Assembly (NCBI RefSeq): GCF_001667145.1
Contig: NZ_LZIF01000083.1
Coordinates: 124,001 to 188,000, forward strand
DNA length: 64,000 nt
Source: Mycobacterium sp. 852002-51971_SCH5477799-a
Lineage (GTDB): Bacteria; Actinomycetota; Actinomycetes; Mycobacteriales; Mycobacteriaceae
Direction of reading: 5' to 3'
Shown here one piece after another: positions 36,244 through 46,037 of this stretch. The notes under the pieces are model-generated. The model searched no databases. It had not been told where the DNA came from and worked only from the letters and a program-made list of their open reading frames with translations. The stretch's first letter is position 1, and each line of letters starts with the position of its first letter. The position numbers were made by a program, and so were the translations under genes.

Positions 36244-37763
36244 CGCAGCGGCTCTCCCCACTGGACCTGCTCGCGGAGTCCGGCCTTGAGCAGTTTGCCG
36301 CCGGCGTTGCGCGGCAGCACACTGTCTACCACCGTGACGTATTGCGGCACTTTGAAATCGGCCAGCTGGCTGCGGCAGTGGTCGAGCACCGCCGGCACGT
36401 CGATCTCGTCGTCGCCGCCGAACAGCACCGCCCCGACCTTCTCACCCATGACCTCGTCGGAGACCCCGAGCACACAGGCGTCGGCCACGTGCGGCGCCGC
36501 CAGCAGCACGGCCTCCACCTCGACGCTGGAGACGTTTTCACCACCGCGGTTGATGATGTCTTTGAGCCGGTCCACGATGTGTACCCGGCCCGCGTCGTCG
36601 ACGCGCACCACGTCGCCGGTGTGCAGCCAGCCGTCCGCAAACGTCGTGGCGGTGGCCTCCGGCCGGTTCCAATAGCCGGTGGTCACATTGGCGCCCCGGG
36701 CCACCAACTCCCCCACGCCCGGATCGTCCCCGAACGGGATCACCCCCAGGTCCACCGACGGGACCGCGTAACCGACGGAGTCGGCGTGCTCGACGGCTTC
36801 GCTATCGGGCAGCACGGTCATCAGCGATGCCGTCTCCGTCATGCCATAGCCGTTGAACACCGTGGCCTGTGGGAACGCGTTCTTCACCGAGCGCACCAGC
36901 GACGGGGCGATCGGTGCACCTCCGTAGCCGACCCAACGCACATTCGACACATCGAGCGCGGCAAAGCCACTGTGTCGCAACAACAACGAGTAGACCGCCG
37001 GGACTGTGACCATGACCGAAACGCGCTCGGCGGTCAGCGTGTCGAGCAACGCATCCAGGTTGAGCGCGGGCATGATCACCGAGGCTCCCCCGAGCCGGGC
37101 GGCGGCCAGCAGCTGGGTGTTGCAACCCGTCACGTGGAACAGCGGCACCGAGATCAGCGTGCGCATCGCTTCGCCGAGATCCCGCGGCTGCTGCAGGCAG
37201 CGGATCGCGTTCTCGGTGTTGGTCAGGAACGCATCATGCGTGGTCGGCACGCCCTTGGGGTGGCCGGTGGTGCCCGACGTGTAGAACAGGGCTGCCGTGT
37301 CGGTGCGGCCGAGTTGCTCGGTGACGTATGGGCGCCCGTCGGGCAGCGCGGCGTCCGGCGCCAGGTCCACCTGCGCACCGGAGTCGGACAGGACGAACTC
37401 GACCTCGGGTCGCGCGGATCGCGTATTGACCGCCACCACAACGCCACCGGCCATCACGGTGCCCCAGAACGCCATCGCCCAGTCGATTCCGGCGGGGTAA
37501 CGCACCGCGACGCGGTCGCCCGGCTGCAGGCCGTCCGCGCGCAGCCCACCGGCGACCTTCGCCGCGCGATCCCAGAGCTGCCGGTACGTCAGCCGCCCGG
37601 CGCCCAGCTCGACCAGGGCTTCGGCGTCGGGACGGGCGCCGACCTGTTCGGCGAGCATGTCCAGCAGGGTGGCGGGCAGCTCGTCGAAGCGCGGAATGCC
37701 GTCGCGGTCGCGTGAGACGCCGGTCAGCGGGAACGGGTTGCGGTCGCGTGGAATTTCGATCAC
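36240..37763 (-). CDS. AMP-forming acyl-CoA synthetase (FadD-type)
   Basis: A 507-residue ANL-superfamily ligase that activates a carboxylic acid as acyl-AMP and then acyl-CoA. The AMP loop is FYTSGTTGHPKGVPTTH, the A5 motif NGYGMTETAS, the hinge region DGWLHTGDVVRVD followed by DRLKDIINRGGENVSS, and the C-terminal lysine in LPRNAGGKLLK. The GTG at 37763-37761 (VIEIPRDRNP) is favoured because upstream codons lack similarity. It is directly coupled to the carboxylase gene downstream and is divergent, by 46 bp, from a thioesterase gene, so the three likely act on one acyl-CoA pool. Confidence 0.92.
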   Translation of the reverse strand: MIEIPRDRNPFPLTGVSRDRDGIPRFDELPATLLDMLAEQVGARPDAEALVELGAGRLTYRQLWDRAAKVAGGLRADGLQPGDRVAVRYPAGIDWAMAFWGTVMAGGVVVAVNTRSARPEVEFVLSDSGAQVDLAPDAALPDGRPYVTEQLGRTDTAALFYTSGTTGHPKGVPTTHDAFLTNTENAIRCLQQPRDLGEAMRTLISVPLFHVTGCNTQLLAAARLGGASVIMPALNLDALLDTLTAERVSVMVTVPAVYSLLLRHSGFAALDVSNVRWVGYGGAPIAPSLVRSVKNAFPQATVFNGYGMTETASLMTVLPDSEAVEHADSVGYAVPSVDLGVIPFGDDPGVGELVARGANVTTGYWNRPEATATTFADGWLHTGDVVRVDDAGRVHIVDRLKDIINRGGENVSSVEVEAVLLAAPHVADACVLGVSDEVMGEKVGAVLFGGDDEIDVPAVLDHCRSQLADFKVPQYVTVVDSVLPRNAGGKLLKAGLREQVQWGEPLR

Positions 37764-37796
37764 AGCATGCCCGGTCCTTACTAAAATCCGGTGTCC

Positions 37797-37802
37797 TATC
37801 GT
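37797..37802 (+). promoter_or_regulatory. -10 element of the thioesterase gene
   Basis: TATCGT fits TANNNT and lies seven bases before the GTG at 37810, placing the transcript start at or next to that codon. This supports a leaderless mRNA and the choice of 37810 over the in-frame GTG at 37801. Confidence 0.5.
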
Positions 37803-37809
37803 GATAGCG

Positions 37810-38643
37810 GTGACGATCGACGATTCCGCCATCATGCCCGAGGCGTTCTTCACTGTAGACGGCGACTCCTATGTTCCGGGCCAGATTACGCAAGGCCCGT
37901 GGGGCTCGGCGATGGGCGGCCAGATCGTCGGGGGCCTGTTGGGTTGGGGCATAGAGCAATCCGGCGTCGATCCGGACCTGCAGCCCGCCCGCTTCACGGT
38001 TGACTTGTTGCGCCCGGCCCTGATGGAGCCGGTGCAGATCCAGACCGCGGTGCTGCGCGAGGGCCGGCGCATCAAGCTGGTCGACGGCAGCCTGGTTCAG
38101 AACGGCACCGTCGTCGCCCGGGCCAGCGCGCTGTTCCTGCGCCGCGGTGAGCATCCCGGCGGGCAAGTGTGGTCGGCGCCGGTGCAGATGCCGCCGCCCC
38201 CGACATCCTCGGACGGCTGGGTAGAGCAGATGCCGTTTCTCATCTGGGGGTATGGCGCGACGCTGCAGGGCAGTCCGGGAATCGCGGCCGGCGAATGGGA
38301 GCAGACCCACTCCCAGAAGTTCGCCTGGGCGCGGCTGTTTCGCCCGATGGTGCACGGGCACCCGCTGACGCCGTTCACCCGCCTGGCCTTCGTCGGTGAC
38401 ATCACGAGTTCGCTCACCCATTGGGGCACCGGTGGATTGCGCTACATCAACGCCGACTACACCGTGACCGCGAGCCGCCTGCCCGACGGCGAATTCCTCG
38501 GGCTGGCCGCGCAGAGCCACTACGGCACGCCCGGGGTCGCCACCGGTGCCGCGACCCTGTTCGACCGGCATGGACCGATCGGTACCAGTTCGGCGCTGGC
38601 CCTGGCTCAACCGGCCGACGCCTTCAAACCGACCTACGCCTAG
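37810..38643 (+). CDS. acyl-CoA thioesterase family protein (double hotdog)
   Basis: A 277-residue protein of the TesB-like/4HBT_3 thioesterase family. The first hotdog half has GPWGSAMGGQIVGGLLGWGI and VDLLRPALMEPVQIQTAVLR, with LVDGSLVQNGTVVARASALF; the second half contains SLTHWGTGGLRYINADYTV and GEFLGLAAQSHYGTPGVA. It would hydrolyse an acyl-CoA ester in the cytosol. It is divergent from the acyl-CoA ligase-carboxylase operon, so it may release or edit products of that pathway; the partner is inferred from position only. Confidence 0.84.
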   Translation: MTIDDSAIMPEAFFTVDGDSYVPGQITQGPWGSAMGGQIVGGLLGWGIEQSGVDPDLQPARFTVDLLRPALMEPVQIQTAVLREGRRIKLVDGSLVQNGTVVARASALFLRRGEHPGGQVWSAPVQMPPPPTSSDGWVEQMPFLIWGYGATLQGSPGIAAGEWEQTHSQKFAWARLFRPMVHGHPLTPFTRLAFVGDITSSLTHWGTGGLRYINADYTVTASRLPDGEFLGLAAQSHYGTPGVATGAATLFDRHGPIGTSSALALAQPADAFKPTYA

Positions 38644-38685
38644 GCGAAGACTCTGGACTCACGAGCCGTTTCACGGGAGCCTTGA

Positions 38686-39180
38686 GTGGTGAGCCAGCGC
38701 CAAGGAGTCAATCGCCTCGCGGCGGCCGCCGTCTCCTTCCTCGGCTATACGGCGGTGATGCTCGTGCTGGAACGTCGCATGCGCCGCAGCGGCGGTCCGG
38801 GGATCGTCGCATTCGAGTTGGCCGGCAGTGCATCTCGGGCCGAAGACATCATGGCCCGGTGGGGCGGCGACGGTCAGCGGGCCGCGCGCCTATCGCTGTG
38901 GCTGGATTTCGGTTACATGGCAACCTACGGCATGTTGACGGCGCTACTCGTCGACCGCGCGCGCCGGCGCCGCGGCCACCCGGCCGGACTGCCCGCCGCA
39001 GTGCTCGTCGCCGTCGCCGGGGATGCGGCGGAGGGAGTTTCACTGCTGCGGGTGCTGCGCGGCACACGTATCGGCGTGCATGCGCGGCGCGCACAGGTCG
39101 CGGCGCTGATCAAGTTCGCCGTCCTCGTGGGGGCATTGGGATACGCCGTTACGGCATCAGGCCGTCCGGTCGCCGGCTAG
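38686..39180 (+). CDS. unidentified integral membrane protein
   Basis: A 164-residue protein I do not recognise. Hydrophobic segments are seen at RLAAAAVSFLGYTAVMLVLE, LDFGYMATYGMLTALLV, AAVLVAVAGDAAEGVSLL and IKFAVLVGALGYAVTAS, so about four membrane helices, with Arg-rich loops between (ERRMRRSG, DRARRRRG). The arrangement resembles small membrane-bound DUF families but none can be named. The frame has two adjacent GTG start candidates, 38686 and 38689. It ends in TAG overlapping, on the other strand, the TAG stop of the flavodoxin-like gene (shared CTAG). Confidence 0.6.
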   Translation: MVSQRQGVNRLAAAAVSFLGYTAVMLVLERRMRRSGGPGIVAFELAGSASRAEDIMARWGGDGQRAARLSLWLDFGYMATYGMLTALLVDRARRRRGHPAGLPAAVLVAVAGDAAEGVSLLRVLRGTRIGVHARRAQVAALIKFAVLVGALGYAVTASGRPVAG

Positions 39181-39628
39181 ACCATCAGCTGGGCAGCGAC
39201 CGTCGCCCCGAGCTCCCAGCACGCTTGCAGCTCGTCCTTGCCGGGTTTTCCCGAAACCACCACCGTCGCTGCGGCTTTGGACCATCCCAGGCCCGTTGTG
39301 ATGGTGTCCACGGCACGCTCGGCGCCTTCGGTGCCCTCGTTGCCGTGTAGGTACAGCCCGAACGGTCGCCCGCGAGTCGAGTCGAGCAGTTGGTAGTAGG
39401 CGCAGTCGAACGCGTGCTTGAGGGCACCCGAGATGTAGCCGAGGTTGGCCGGGGTGCCCAGCAGGTAGCCGTCGGCCTCCAGCATCTCGGCCGGCGAGAC
39501 CGTCAGCGCCGGGCGCCGCAGCACCTCGACGCCTTCGATGTCGGGGTCCGTGGCGCCGGCGATCACGGCCTCGAACATCTCGTGGGTGTGCGGCGACGGG
39601 GTGTGGTGCACGATCAGTAGCGTCTTGC

Positions 39629-39632
<4 letters not shown>
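39177..39632 (-). CDS. flavodoxin/NAD(P)H-quinone oxidoreductase-like protein (Rv2771c-like)
   Basis: A 151-residue flavodoxin-fold protein. The FMN phosphate loop is HHTPSPHTHEMFEAV at residues about 9-23, and the second FMN loop is LLGTPANLGYISGALKHAFD. The family includes small NAD(P)H-dependent quinone or flavin reductases. It starts at the GTG at 39632-39630, overlapping the stop of the upstream gene (GTGA), so it is translated with the dapB operon. Its role there is unclear; a redox partner for lipid or quinone reduction is a guess. Confidence 0.8.
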
Positions 39633-40866
<1,234 letters not shown>

Positions 40867-40900
40867 TCACCACGACTCGGACGTGGACTTCTCGCGCCGA

Positions 40901-41461
40901 TCAGGTGTGGACGAGTAAGCCCGCTTCGGTGTACGGAGCGCGTTGCGCGGGATCGTTGATCGTAATGTACAGGTCGCCTGCCCTCGGCATAACGAAGCCG
41001 ACGAACCCATGCGCGGTCTGCCCGTCGTGAAGGCCGCCCGTTATTAGCGGCGGCATCTTGTCGAGCCTCTGGTGGTCGACCGCTAACGATGACGGCTGCG
41101 GCGCATCGTCGGGATGGGTCCATGGCTGAGTGCCGCCGCCGTATCCGGCGAATATGTAACGGTGGTCGAACTGGAAGAACTGGTGGGAAGTCGCGGTGAT
41201 GGTCATTTCCACCACGTTGCACGCGGAGCCGTCCGTCGGAGCCGCAAAGTGAGAAGCGCACCCCGGCGGGAACCACGTGGCACTGTTGACAGTGATGTCG
41301 GCGGTCGCGCCCCCGGCCGCCCGCGCATGCACGGGCACGCCCATCTGACCAATGGGAAATGGTGCACCTTCGGGCGTGGGGTCGGCCGCAGCGGAGGGAC
41401 ACGGGCATGCGGCAATAGCCACGGCGACCGCGGCTGCCGCTGGTACAAATCCCGCGCGCAC
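40901..41461 (-). CDS. secreted protein, possibly MPT63/DUF4352-like immunoglobulin fold
   Basis: A 186-residue exported protein. The signal peptide covers about residues 1-26 (VPAAAAVAVAIAACPCPSAA, cleavage near AAA-DP). The mature domain is rich in beta-strand patterns (ADITVNSATWFPP, NVVEMTITATSHQFFQFDHR, GQTAHGFVGFVMPRAGDLYI), which resembles the Ig-like fold of mycobacterial MPT63 or DUF4352 proteins, but I cannot assign a family firmly. Two cysteines (GCASH and SACNV) may pair. The start is a GTG at 41461, six bases after TAACCT, so possibly leaderless. Confidence 0.65.
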   Translation of the reverse strand: MRAGFVPAAAAVAVAIAACPCPSAAADPTPEGAPFPIGQMGVPVHARAAGGATADITVNSATWFPPGCASHFAAPTDGSACNVVEMTITATSHQFFQFDHRYIFAGYGGGTQPWTHPDDAPQPSSLAVDHQRLDKMPPLITGGLHDGQTAHGFVGFVMPRAGDLYITINDPAQRAPYTEAGLLVHT

Positions 41462-41678
41462 CCCGGGAGGTTACCCGCAGCGCTGCCACGAAAAACGCGG
41501 ATGTCTCTGGTGTCCGCGAGCGTGGACCGTTGAGTGGCAGGTGCGCGTTCTGCGAGGCGGCCTGGCGCCGCCCGTGGTGCCGGGTTGGACGTCGAACTGC
41601 GAATCCCGTTGCGGCTGAACGATTCGGCCCGCGCGTTCCCAACGGTGCCGCCGGCGTTTTCAGCTAGACCGGGTGGCG

Positions 41679-41705
41679 TTGTCCACAGTTCGCGGTTTAT
41701 CCACA
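41679..41705 (+). promoter_or_regulatory. tandem DnaA-box-like sites upstream of the HNH gene
   Basis: Two near-ideal DnaA boxes lie in direct orientation 18 bp apart: TTGTCCACA (41679-41687), the mycobacterial consensus, and TTATCCACA (41697-41705), the classical consensus. They sit 54-80 bp upstream of the 13E12-type HNH gene. Two boxes are too few for a replication origin. They may be regulatory, or an old part of the mobile 13E12 unit. The rest of the 41462-41758 spacer holds no gene that I can see, only a TAAGAT -10 at 41747-41752, six bases before the HNH start. Confidence 0.6.
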
Positions 41706-41758
41706 GCTGCCGCTCGGTCCGTCTCACCGCGTGGTGCGGCCGGGCATAAGATTCGAAC

Positions 41759-43117
41759 ATGCATTCGATTGAAGTCCCGGCCGAGGTGTCCGCGGCCCTG
41801 GCCGCGCAGGATGCCGCCGACGCGGCGATCCGCGGCCTGAACTTCGATGCACTGAGCCCCGCCGTCCGGCTGCGCGTCCTCGAACGGATGGAGGCCTCGC
41901 GTCGGCGCCAGGTCGCGGTGAGCCATGACGTCATTGCCGGCTTGGCGGCGGAGGACCCCGCCGACATAGGCGGCCCGGTGCACAAAGTAGTCGCCGACTG
42001 GCTGCGGATCAGCTATGCGGAGGCGTGCCGCCGGCTTCGCGACGCCGCCGAGTTGTCGCCGCGCTTGACCCTCACCGGCCAGGAGCTGCCCCCGCAGTTG
42101 CCGGCCACGGCCGTGGCGTGGCGTGCAGGCGCTCTCGACGGTCACCACCTACGTGTCATTCAAACGTTTGTCCGGGATCTCCCGGAGTCCATACCCGCGG
42201 CCACGGTGGACGACGCCGAGCGATTCCTGGCCGGGCAGGCGCGGATGTTGCGTCCTGATCAGTTGCAGAGGCTCGCACACCAATGCGCGCTGCGGATCAA
42301 CCCTGACGGCAAGTTTTCCGACGCCGACCGCGCGCGCCAGCGTGGGTTCACCTGGTGCGCCCAGCGGGCCGACGGGATGAGTATCGGAAAGCTGATCGCC
42401 TCTGCAGAGTTGCGCGCCAACCTCGACGCCTGGCTATCACGGTTTGCGGCCCCCGGCATGTGCAATCCGGACGACCAAACACCTTGCATCGCAGGCGAAC
42501 CCGGCGACGAGCTGGTGCGCGCCGATATGCGTAGCCCCGCGCAGCGCCAGCATGACGCGCTCAACGCCCTGGTGCGCGACCAGCTGGGCGACCCGAAACT
42601 CGGCCGGCACAACGGACTGCCGGTCACGGTAATCGTGTCGACCACACTGCAGGAGCTGACATCGGGAACCGGGCGAGCCGTGACCGGTGGCGGGACGCTG
42701 CTACCGATGCGCGATGTGATCCGGATGGCCCGCCACGCCTACCACTATCTGGCCGTGTTCGACGAGCACTCAAGCCGCCCACTGTATCTCGGCCGGTCTC
42801 GGCGCATTGCGACGCCGGATCAGCGCATCGTGTTATACGCGCACGACCGCGGCTGCACCCACCCCGGCTGCGACGCACCCGGCTACTGGTGCGAGGTCCA
42901 CCATCTCGACGAGTGGGCGGCCGGCGGCCTGACCGACGTGGACAATCTCACGTTTGCCTGCGTTCCGCACCATAAGCTGGCCGAAAAGGGCTGGCGGACA
43001 GGGAAAACACGGCAGGGCGACACCGAGTGGATACCGCCGCCTGGGCTAGACCGCGGGGTGCGCACCAACGACTTTCACCATCCCGAACGCCTCTTGGACG
43101 GGGATGAGCCGAAGTGA
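41759..43117 (+). CDS. DUF222/13E12-type HNH endonuclease
   Basis: A 452-residue protein of the actinobacterial DUF222 + HNH family, the type encoded by REP13E12 repeats in M. tuberculosis. The DUF222 part (about residues 30-330) is helical, with SPAVRLRVLERMEASRRR and LRISYAEACRRLRDAAEL. The C-terminal HNH domain is complete: CTHPGCDAPGYWCEVHHLDE, then TDVDNLTFACVPHHKL, with Cys pairs for zinc and the H-N-H residues. A nuclease role is likely but substrates are unknown; these genes spread as dispersed repeats and often mark integration or variable sites. The ATG at 41759 follows TAAGAT by six bases (leaderless candidate). Confidence 0.88.
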   Translation: MHSIEVPAEVSAALAAQDAADAAIRGLNFDALSPAVRLRVLERMEASRRRQVAVSHDVIAGLAAEDPADIGGPVHKVVADWLRISYAEACRRLRDAAELSPRLTLTGQELPPQLPATAVAWRAGALDGHHLRVIQTFVRDLPESIPAATVDDAERFLAGQARMLRPDQLQRLAHQCALRINPDGKFSDADRARQRGFTWCAQRADGMSIGKLIASAELRANLDAWLSRFAAPGMCNPDDQTPCIAGEPGDELVRADMRSPAQRQHDALNALVRDQLGDPKLGRHNGLPVTVIVSTTLQELTSGTGRAVTGGGTLLPMRDVIRMARHAYHYLAVFDEHSSRPLYLGRSRRIATPDQRIVLYAHDRGCTHPGCDAPGYWCEVHHLDEWAAGGLTDVDNLTFACVPHHKLAEKGWRTGKTRQGDTEWIPPPGLDRGVRTNDFHHPERLLDGDEPK

Positions 43118-43122
43118 CCTGT

Positions 43123-44205
43123 CTACTTCTTGAATCGCCCGGCGAACCCGCGCAGCGGCAGGTCGGAGCTGGTGATCAGCCCCGGTGGCGCCGCGACCAC
43201 CGACTTGATGGAGGCCAGTGCGGGCATGCCGGTGACGGTCATGCCGATCGAGGCGAAGTTGTCCGGGTTGGACAGGTCGACGCCGGGCTTGGGGAAGATC
43301 ATGTGCTTGTTGTAGATGCAGGGGTCGCCTTGAATCTGAGTGATGTAGCAGCCCTTGATGTTCCAGCTGGGGTCGGTGTGCTGAGTCATCTGCCATTCCA
43401 GGTGCGTTTCGACCCGCGGCACGCCTTCGACCATGCCCTGGTACTTGATGTAGTTACCGCCCAGCGAGCCCTTGGGCAAGGTGTACCAGCCCAGGTCGAC
43501 GTCCTTGGTGCACGCGCCCAGCTCGTAGCTGAACTTGACCTCGTCGAGCCGCAGGTCGAAGCAGTCGGCCATCATGTACACGCTGTCGGCGAACACTCGG
43601 GTGTACTTCTCCAGCTTCGACGGGATTTCGGGGTCGTCGACCGGCTGGCCGTAACCCACCTCGATCCAGGTGTCCTTGGAGTGATGGCACGACACGTCGA
43701 CCGATTCGATGGTGGTGACGTTTTCGATGTCGGCGACGTCCGCCGAGCACACCACGCCCAGGATCTGGTTCAAGCCCGGGTTCATCCCGGTGCCGTAGAA
43801 CGTGGCGCCGCCCTTGTCGGCGGCTTCGGCCAACAGTTGGCTGACAGGCTTGCCCGACGGGTGCGGGTGGTTCTTGTCGCGGTGCCAGCCGGTGATCCAG
43901 TCGGCGGTGGTGACGATATTGATGCCCGCCTCAAGCACTTTGACGTAGAGGTCCTCGTCGGGAAACACACCGTGAAACGTCAGCACGTCCGGCCTGGCGG
44001 CGATGATCTCCTCGATCGTCCCGGTGAACGCCACCCCGTTGGGCGCCAGCCCGGCGAACTCTCCGGTGTCCTTACCGACCTTCTCCGGCGAATAGCAGTG
44101 CACGCCAATGAGTTCGATGTCGGTTCGGCTGGCGATCCGCTTGATCATCTCCGATCCGACGTTGCCGCTCCCGACCTGAAAGACGCGAACCGGTGCTGTA
44201 CTCAT
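43123..44205 (-). CDS. DapB-like NAD(P)-dependent dehydrogenase
   Basis: A 360-residue protein with an N-terminal Rossmann fold like dihydrodipicolinate reductase (VFQVGSGNVGSEMIKRIA, then DVLTFHGVFPDE), but without the DapB signature H-H-x-x-K; I place it in the NAD(P)H-dependent amine-dehydrogenase-like group. The C-terminal half contains YGTGMNPGLNQILG and WQMTQHTDPSWNIKG. The start is the ATG at 44205, overlapping the Rieske gene stop (ATGA), so it is co-translated with that oxygenase and probably acts on its substrate or product. The substrate is unknown. Confidence 0.77.
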   Translation of the reverse strand: MSTAPVRVFQVGSGNVGSEMIKRIASRTDIELIGVHCYSPEKVGKDTGEFAGLAPNGVAFTGTIEEIIAARPDVLTFHGVFPDEDLYVKVLEAGINIVTTADWITGWHRDKNHPHPSGKPVSQLLAEAADKGGATFYGTGMNPGLNQILGVVCSADVADIENVTTIESVDVSCHHSKDTWIEVGYGQPVDDPEIPSKLEKYTRVFADSVYMMADCFDLRLDEVKFSYELGACTKDVDLGWYTLPKGSLGGNYIKYQGMVEGVPRVETHLEWQMTQHTDPSWNIKGCYITQIQGDPCIYNKHMIFPKPGVDLSNPDNFASIGMTVTGMPALASIKSVVAAPPGLITSSDLPLRGFAGRFKK

Positions 44206-45221
44206 TGCCTTGAGCCTTCCTGCGCTACGTGCGCCTCGGGATAGAACTGCTTGGCCCACTTGCGGATTGCGGTGAAACCTTCATACTCGTCGGTGGCCAA
44301 AGCCGGCGGATCCGAATAGCGCTGGTGCTGCCAGATCTCGATGTCCTGCTCGAACTGGCGGATGACCTCACGCCCGAATTCGTCCGCCTTGGCTCGAGCT
44401 TTTTCCAGTCCCGCCACGGTTTCTTTGTGCGGCGTCCGCCCGATGTAGACCATGAAGCGAACATCGGAGGTGAACTCATCGATCGGCGTGATCGCCGAGA
44501 TGGTGCGGTTGTCGATCATGCCCCAGCTCTTGGTCACCGCGATGCCCAGTCCGCCGTTGATGGCCTGCACGCCGCTGTTGACGTCCTCGATCTTCTGACC
44601 GTCGTCGCCCTCGAAGGTGATGGTGAAGTCGACGTAGGACACCGGCTCGTCGAAGTCGTGGCGGGTGAACACCGGCACGATCGGGGTGTTGTGCACGTAC
44701 TTGAAGTGCGCGAAGTCCACCCCGTTCTCCAGCACGTATTGGGGGTGCATCTCCAGGCCCTCGCGGTACAGGCGCTGTTGCGGGTAATAGTCGTCCGCGC
44801 TGCTGCCGTCCTCGAACGCGGCGAAAACGTCCGGCGCGTCGAAGTAGGGCTCACGGCGGTCCAGGTCGTGCCAGATATACACCGACGCGTTGCGCTCGGC
44901 CACCGGATAGGTGCGGATGCGCCGGCCGCGGTTGGGCCGATCCTGGTAGGGGATGCAGACGTTGCGGCCCTCGGCGTTCCACTGCCACCCGTGGAATGGG
45001 CACTGCAGCACCTCGCCGACGACCTTGCCGCCGTAGCCCAGATGCGCGCCCAGGTGCTCGCAGTAGGCGTTCATCACCGTGAGCTCGCCGGATTCGGCGC
45101 GCCAGGCGACCATCTCCTGGCCGAAGTACTTCATCTTGTGCACGTCGCCGACGCCGATCTCGTCGGACCAGGCGACCTGGAACCAGCCGGTCGGTGTCAT
45201 CGACAACGGTGGCTTAGCCAT
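44202..45221 (-). CDS. Rieske non-heme iron oxygenase, KshA-like terminal component
   Basis: A 339-residue oxygenase. The Rieske [2Fe-2S] ligands are Cys54, His56, Cys74 and His77 (CEHLGAH and CPFHGW). The mononuclear iron region has ENGVDFAHFKYVHNTP, close to the H/H/D pattern of KshA, the 3-ketosteroid 9-alpha-hydroxylase. It needs an external reductase; the 2Fe-2S reductase 0.8 kb away is a candidate. The ATG at 45221 (MAKPPLSMTP) is preferred over the longer frame. It heads a two-gene operon and faces a divergent TetR gene. The substrate might be a sterol or another polycyclic ring, which is inference from family only. Confidence 0.88.
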   Translation of the reverse strand: MAKPPLSMTPTGWFQVAWSDEIGVGDVHKMKYFGQEMVAWRAESGELTVMNAYCEHLGAHLGYGGKVVGEVLQCPFHGWQWNAEGRNVCIPYQDRPNRGRRIRTYPVAERNASVYIWHDLDRREPYFDAPDVFAAFEDGSSADDYYPQQRLYREGLEMHPQYVLENGVDFAHFKYVHNTPIVPVFTRHDFDEPVSYVDFTITFEGDDGQKIEDVNSGVQAINGGLGIAVTKSWGMIDNRTISAITPIDEFTSDVRFMVYIGRTPHKETVAGLEKARAKADEFGREVIRQFEQDIEIWQHQRYSDPPALATDEYEGFTAIRKWAKQFYPEAHVAQEGSRQ

Positions 45222-45259
45222 CGAGCCCTGCCATGTGAGCTGCCCTCCCTCGCGTACGC

Positions 45260-45287
45260 ATAATAGGCCGCGTCGCCACAAAATCAA
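45260..45287 (-). promoter_or_regulatory. sigma-70-type promoter of the Rieske operon
   Basis: On the minus strand TTGATT (45287-45282), 16 bases, TATTAT (45265-45260): unusually strong -35 and -10 boxes for a mycobacterium. It lies in the 122-bp gap to the divergent TetR gene, which itself has TAGGAT at 45332-45337, six bases before its ATG. The TetR protein probably binds between the two; I could not find a clear long palindrome there. Confidence 0.65.
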
Positions 45288-45343
45288 AGTACCCTCTATG
45301 AAACTCAAGGATCCGGCCCGCTCCGACTAGATAGGATCGGCGA

Positions 45344-45994
45344 ATGACCCGTCAGAGCAGCGCGGCCGGCGTCGCGGGCCGGCGCCCGAATCGGCGGGGC
45401 CATGCGACCCGCGAAAGCATGCTCGAGGCGGCGTTGCGCTCGCTGGCCTCCGGCGAGCCGGGTTCGGTCTCGGCCAACCGCATCGCCAAGGACATCGGCG
45501 CCACCTGGGGTGCGGTGCAGTACCAATTCGGCGACACCGACGGGTTCTGGGCCGCCGTGCTGCACCGCACCGCCGAACGTCGCGCGGCGACGTTCTCCAC
45601 GCTGTCGGCGCCCATCTCGCCGGACGCCCCGCTGCGCGAGCGTGTCGGGGCCATCATCGATACCCTCTACGGCGGCCTGGCGTCCGCGGATTCACGCGCG
45701 ATCGAAAACCTGCGGGCCGCGCTGCCGCGTGATCCCGACGAACTCGAGCGGCTCTACCCGCGCACCGCAGCCGAGCTGTTTTCCTGGGGCAAAAGCTGGC
45801 TGGAGACCTGCCAGGACGCCTTCGCCGGCCTGGCTGTCGACCCGGATCGGGTCCGCGAGGTCGCCGCCCTGATTCCCGGCGCGATGCGCGGCCTGGTCTC
45901 CGAGCGTCAGCTGGGTTCCTATGCCGACCTCGACATGGCGCGCCGGGGTCTGACCAACGCTCTGACCGCCTACCTCGAGCAATCCCGGCCATAA
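45344..45994 (+). CDS. TetR-family transcriptional regulator
   Basis: A 216-residue TetR-type protein. The N-terminal HTH is at about residues 20-65: GHATRESMLEAALRSLASGE, SANRIAKDIGATWGAVQYQF, with the typical Y-x-F ending of the recognition helix. The C-terminal ligand domain is divergent, so its ligand is unknown. It is divergent from the Rieske oxygenase operon, the classic layout for control of a neighbouring catabolic operon by its substrate or product. Confidence 0.88.
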   Translation: MTRQSSAAGVAGRRPNRRGHATRESMLEAALRSLASGEPGSVSANRIAKDIGATWGAVQYQFGDTDGFWAAVLHRTAERRAATFSTLSAPISPDAPLRERVGAIIDTLYGGLASADSRAIENLRAALPRDPDELERLYPRTAAELFSWGKSWLETCQDAFAGLAVDPDRVREVAALIPGAMRGLVSERQLGSYADLDMARRGLTNALTAYLEQSRP

Positions 45995-46037
45995 GGGCGG
46001 ACACACGATCCGCGAAGCCACGCCAATCGATTTCGCC

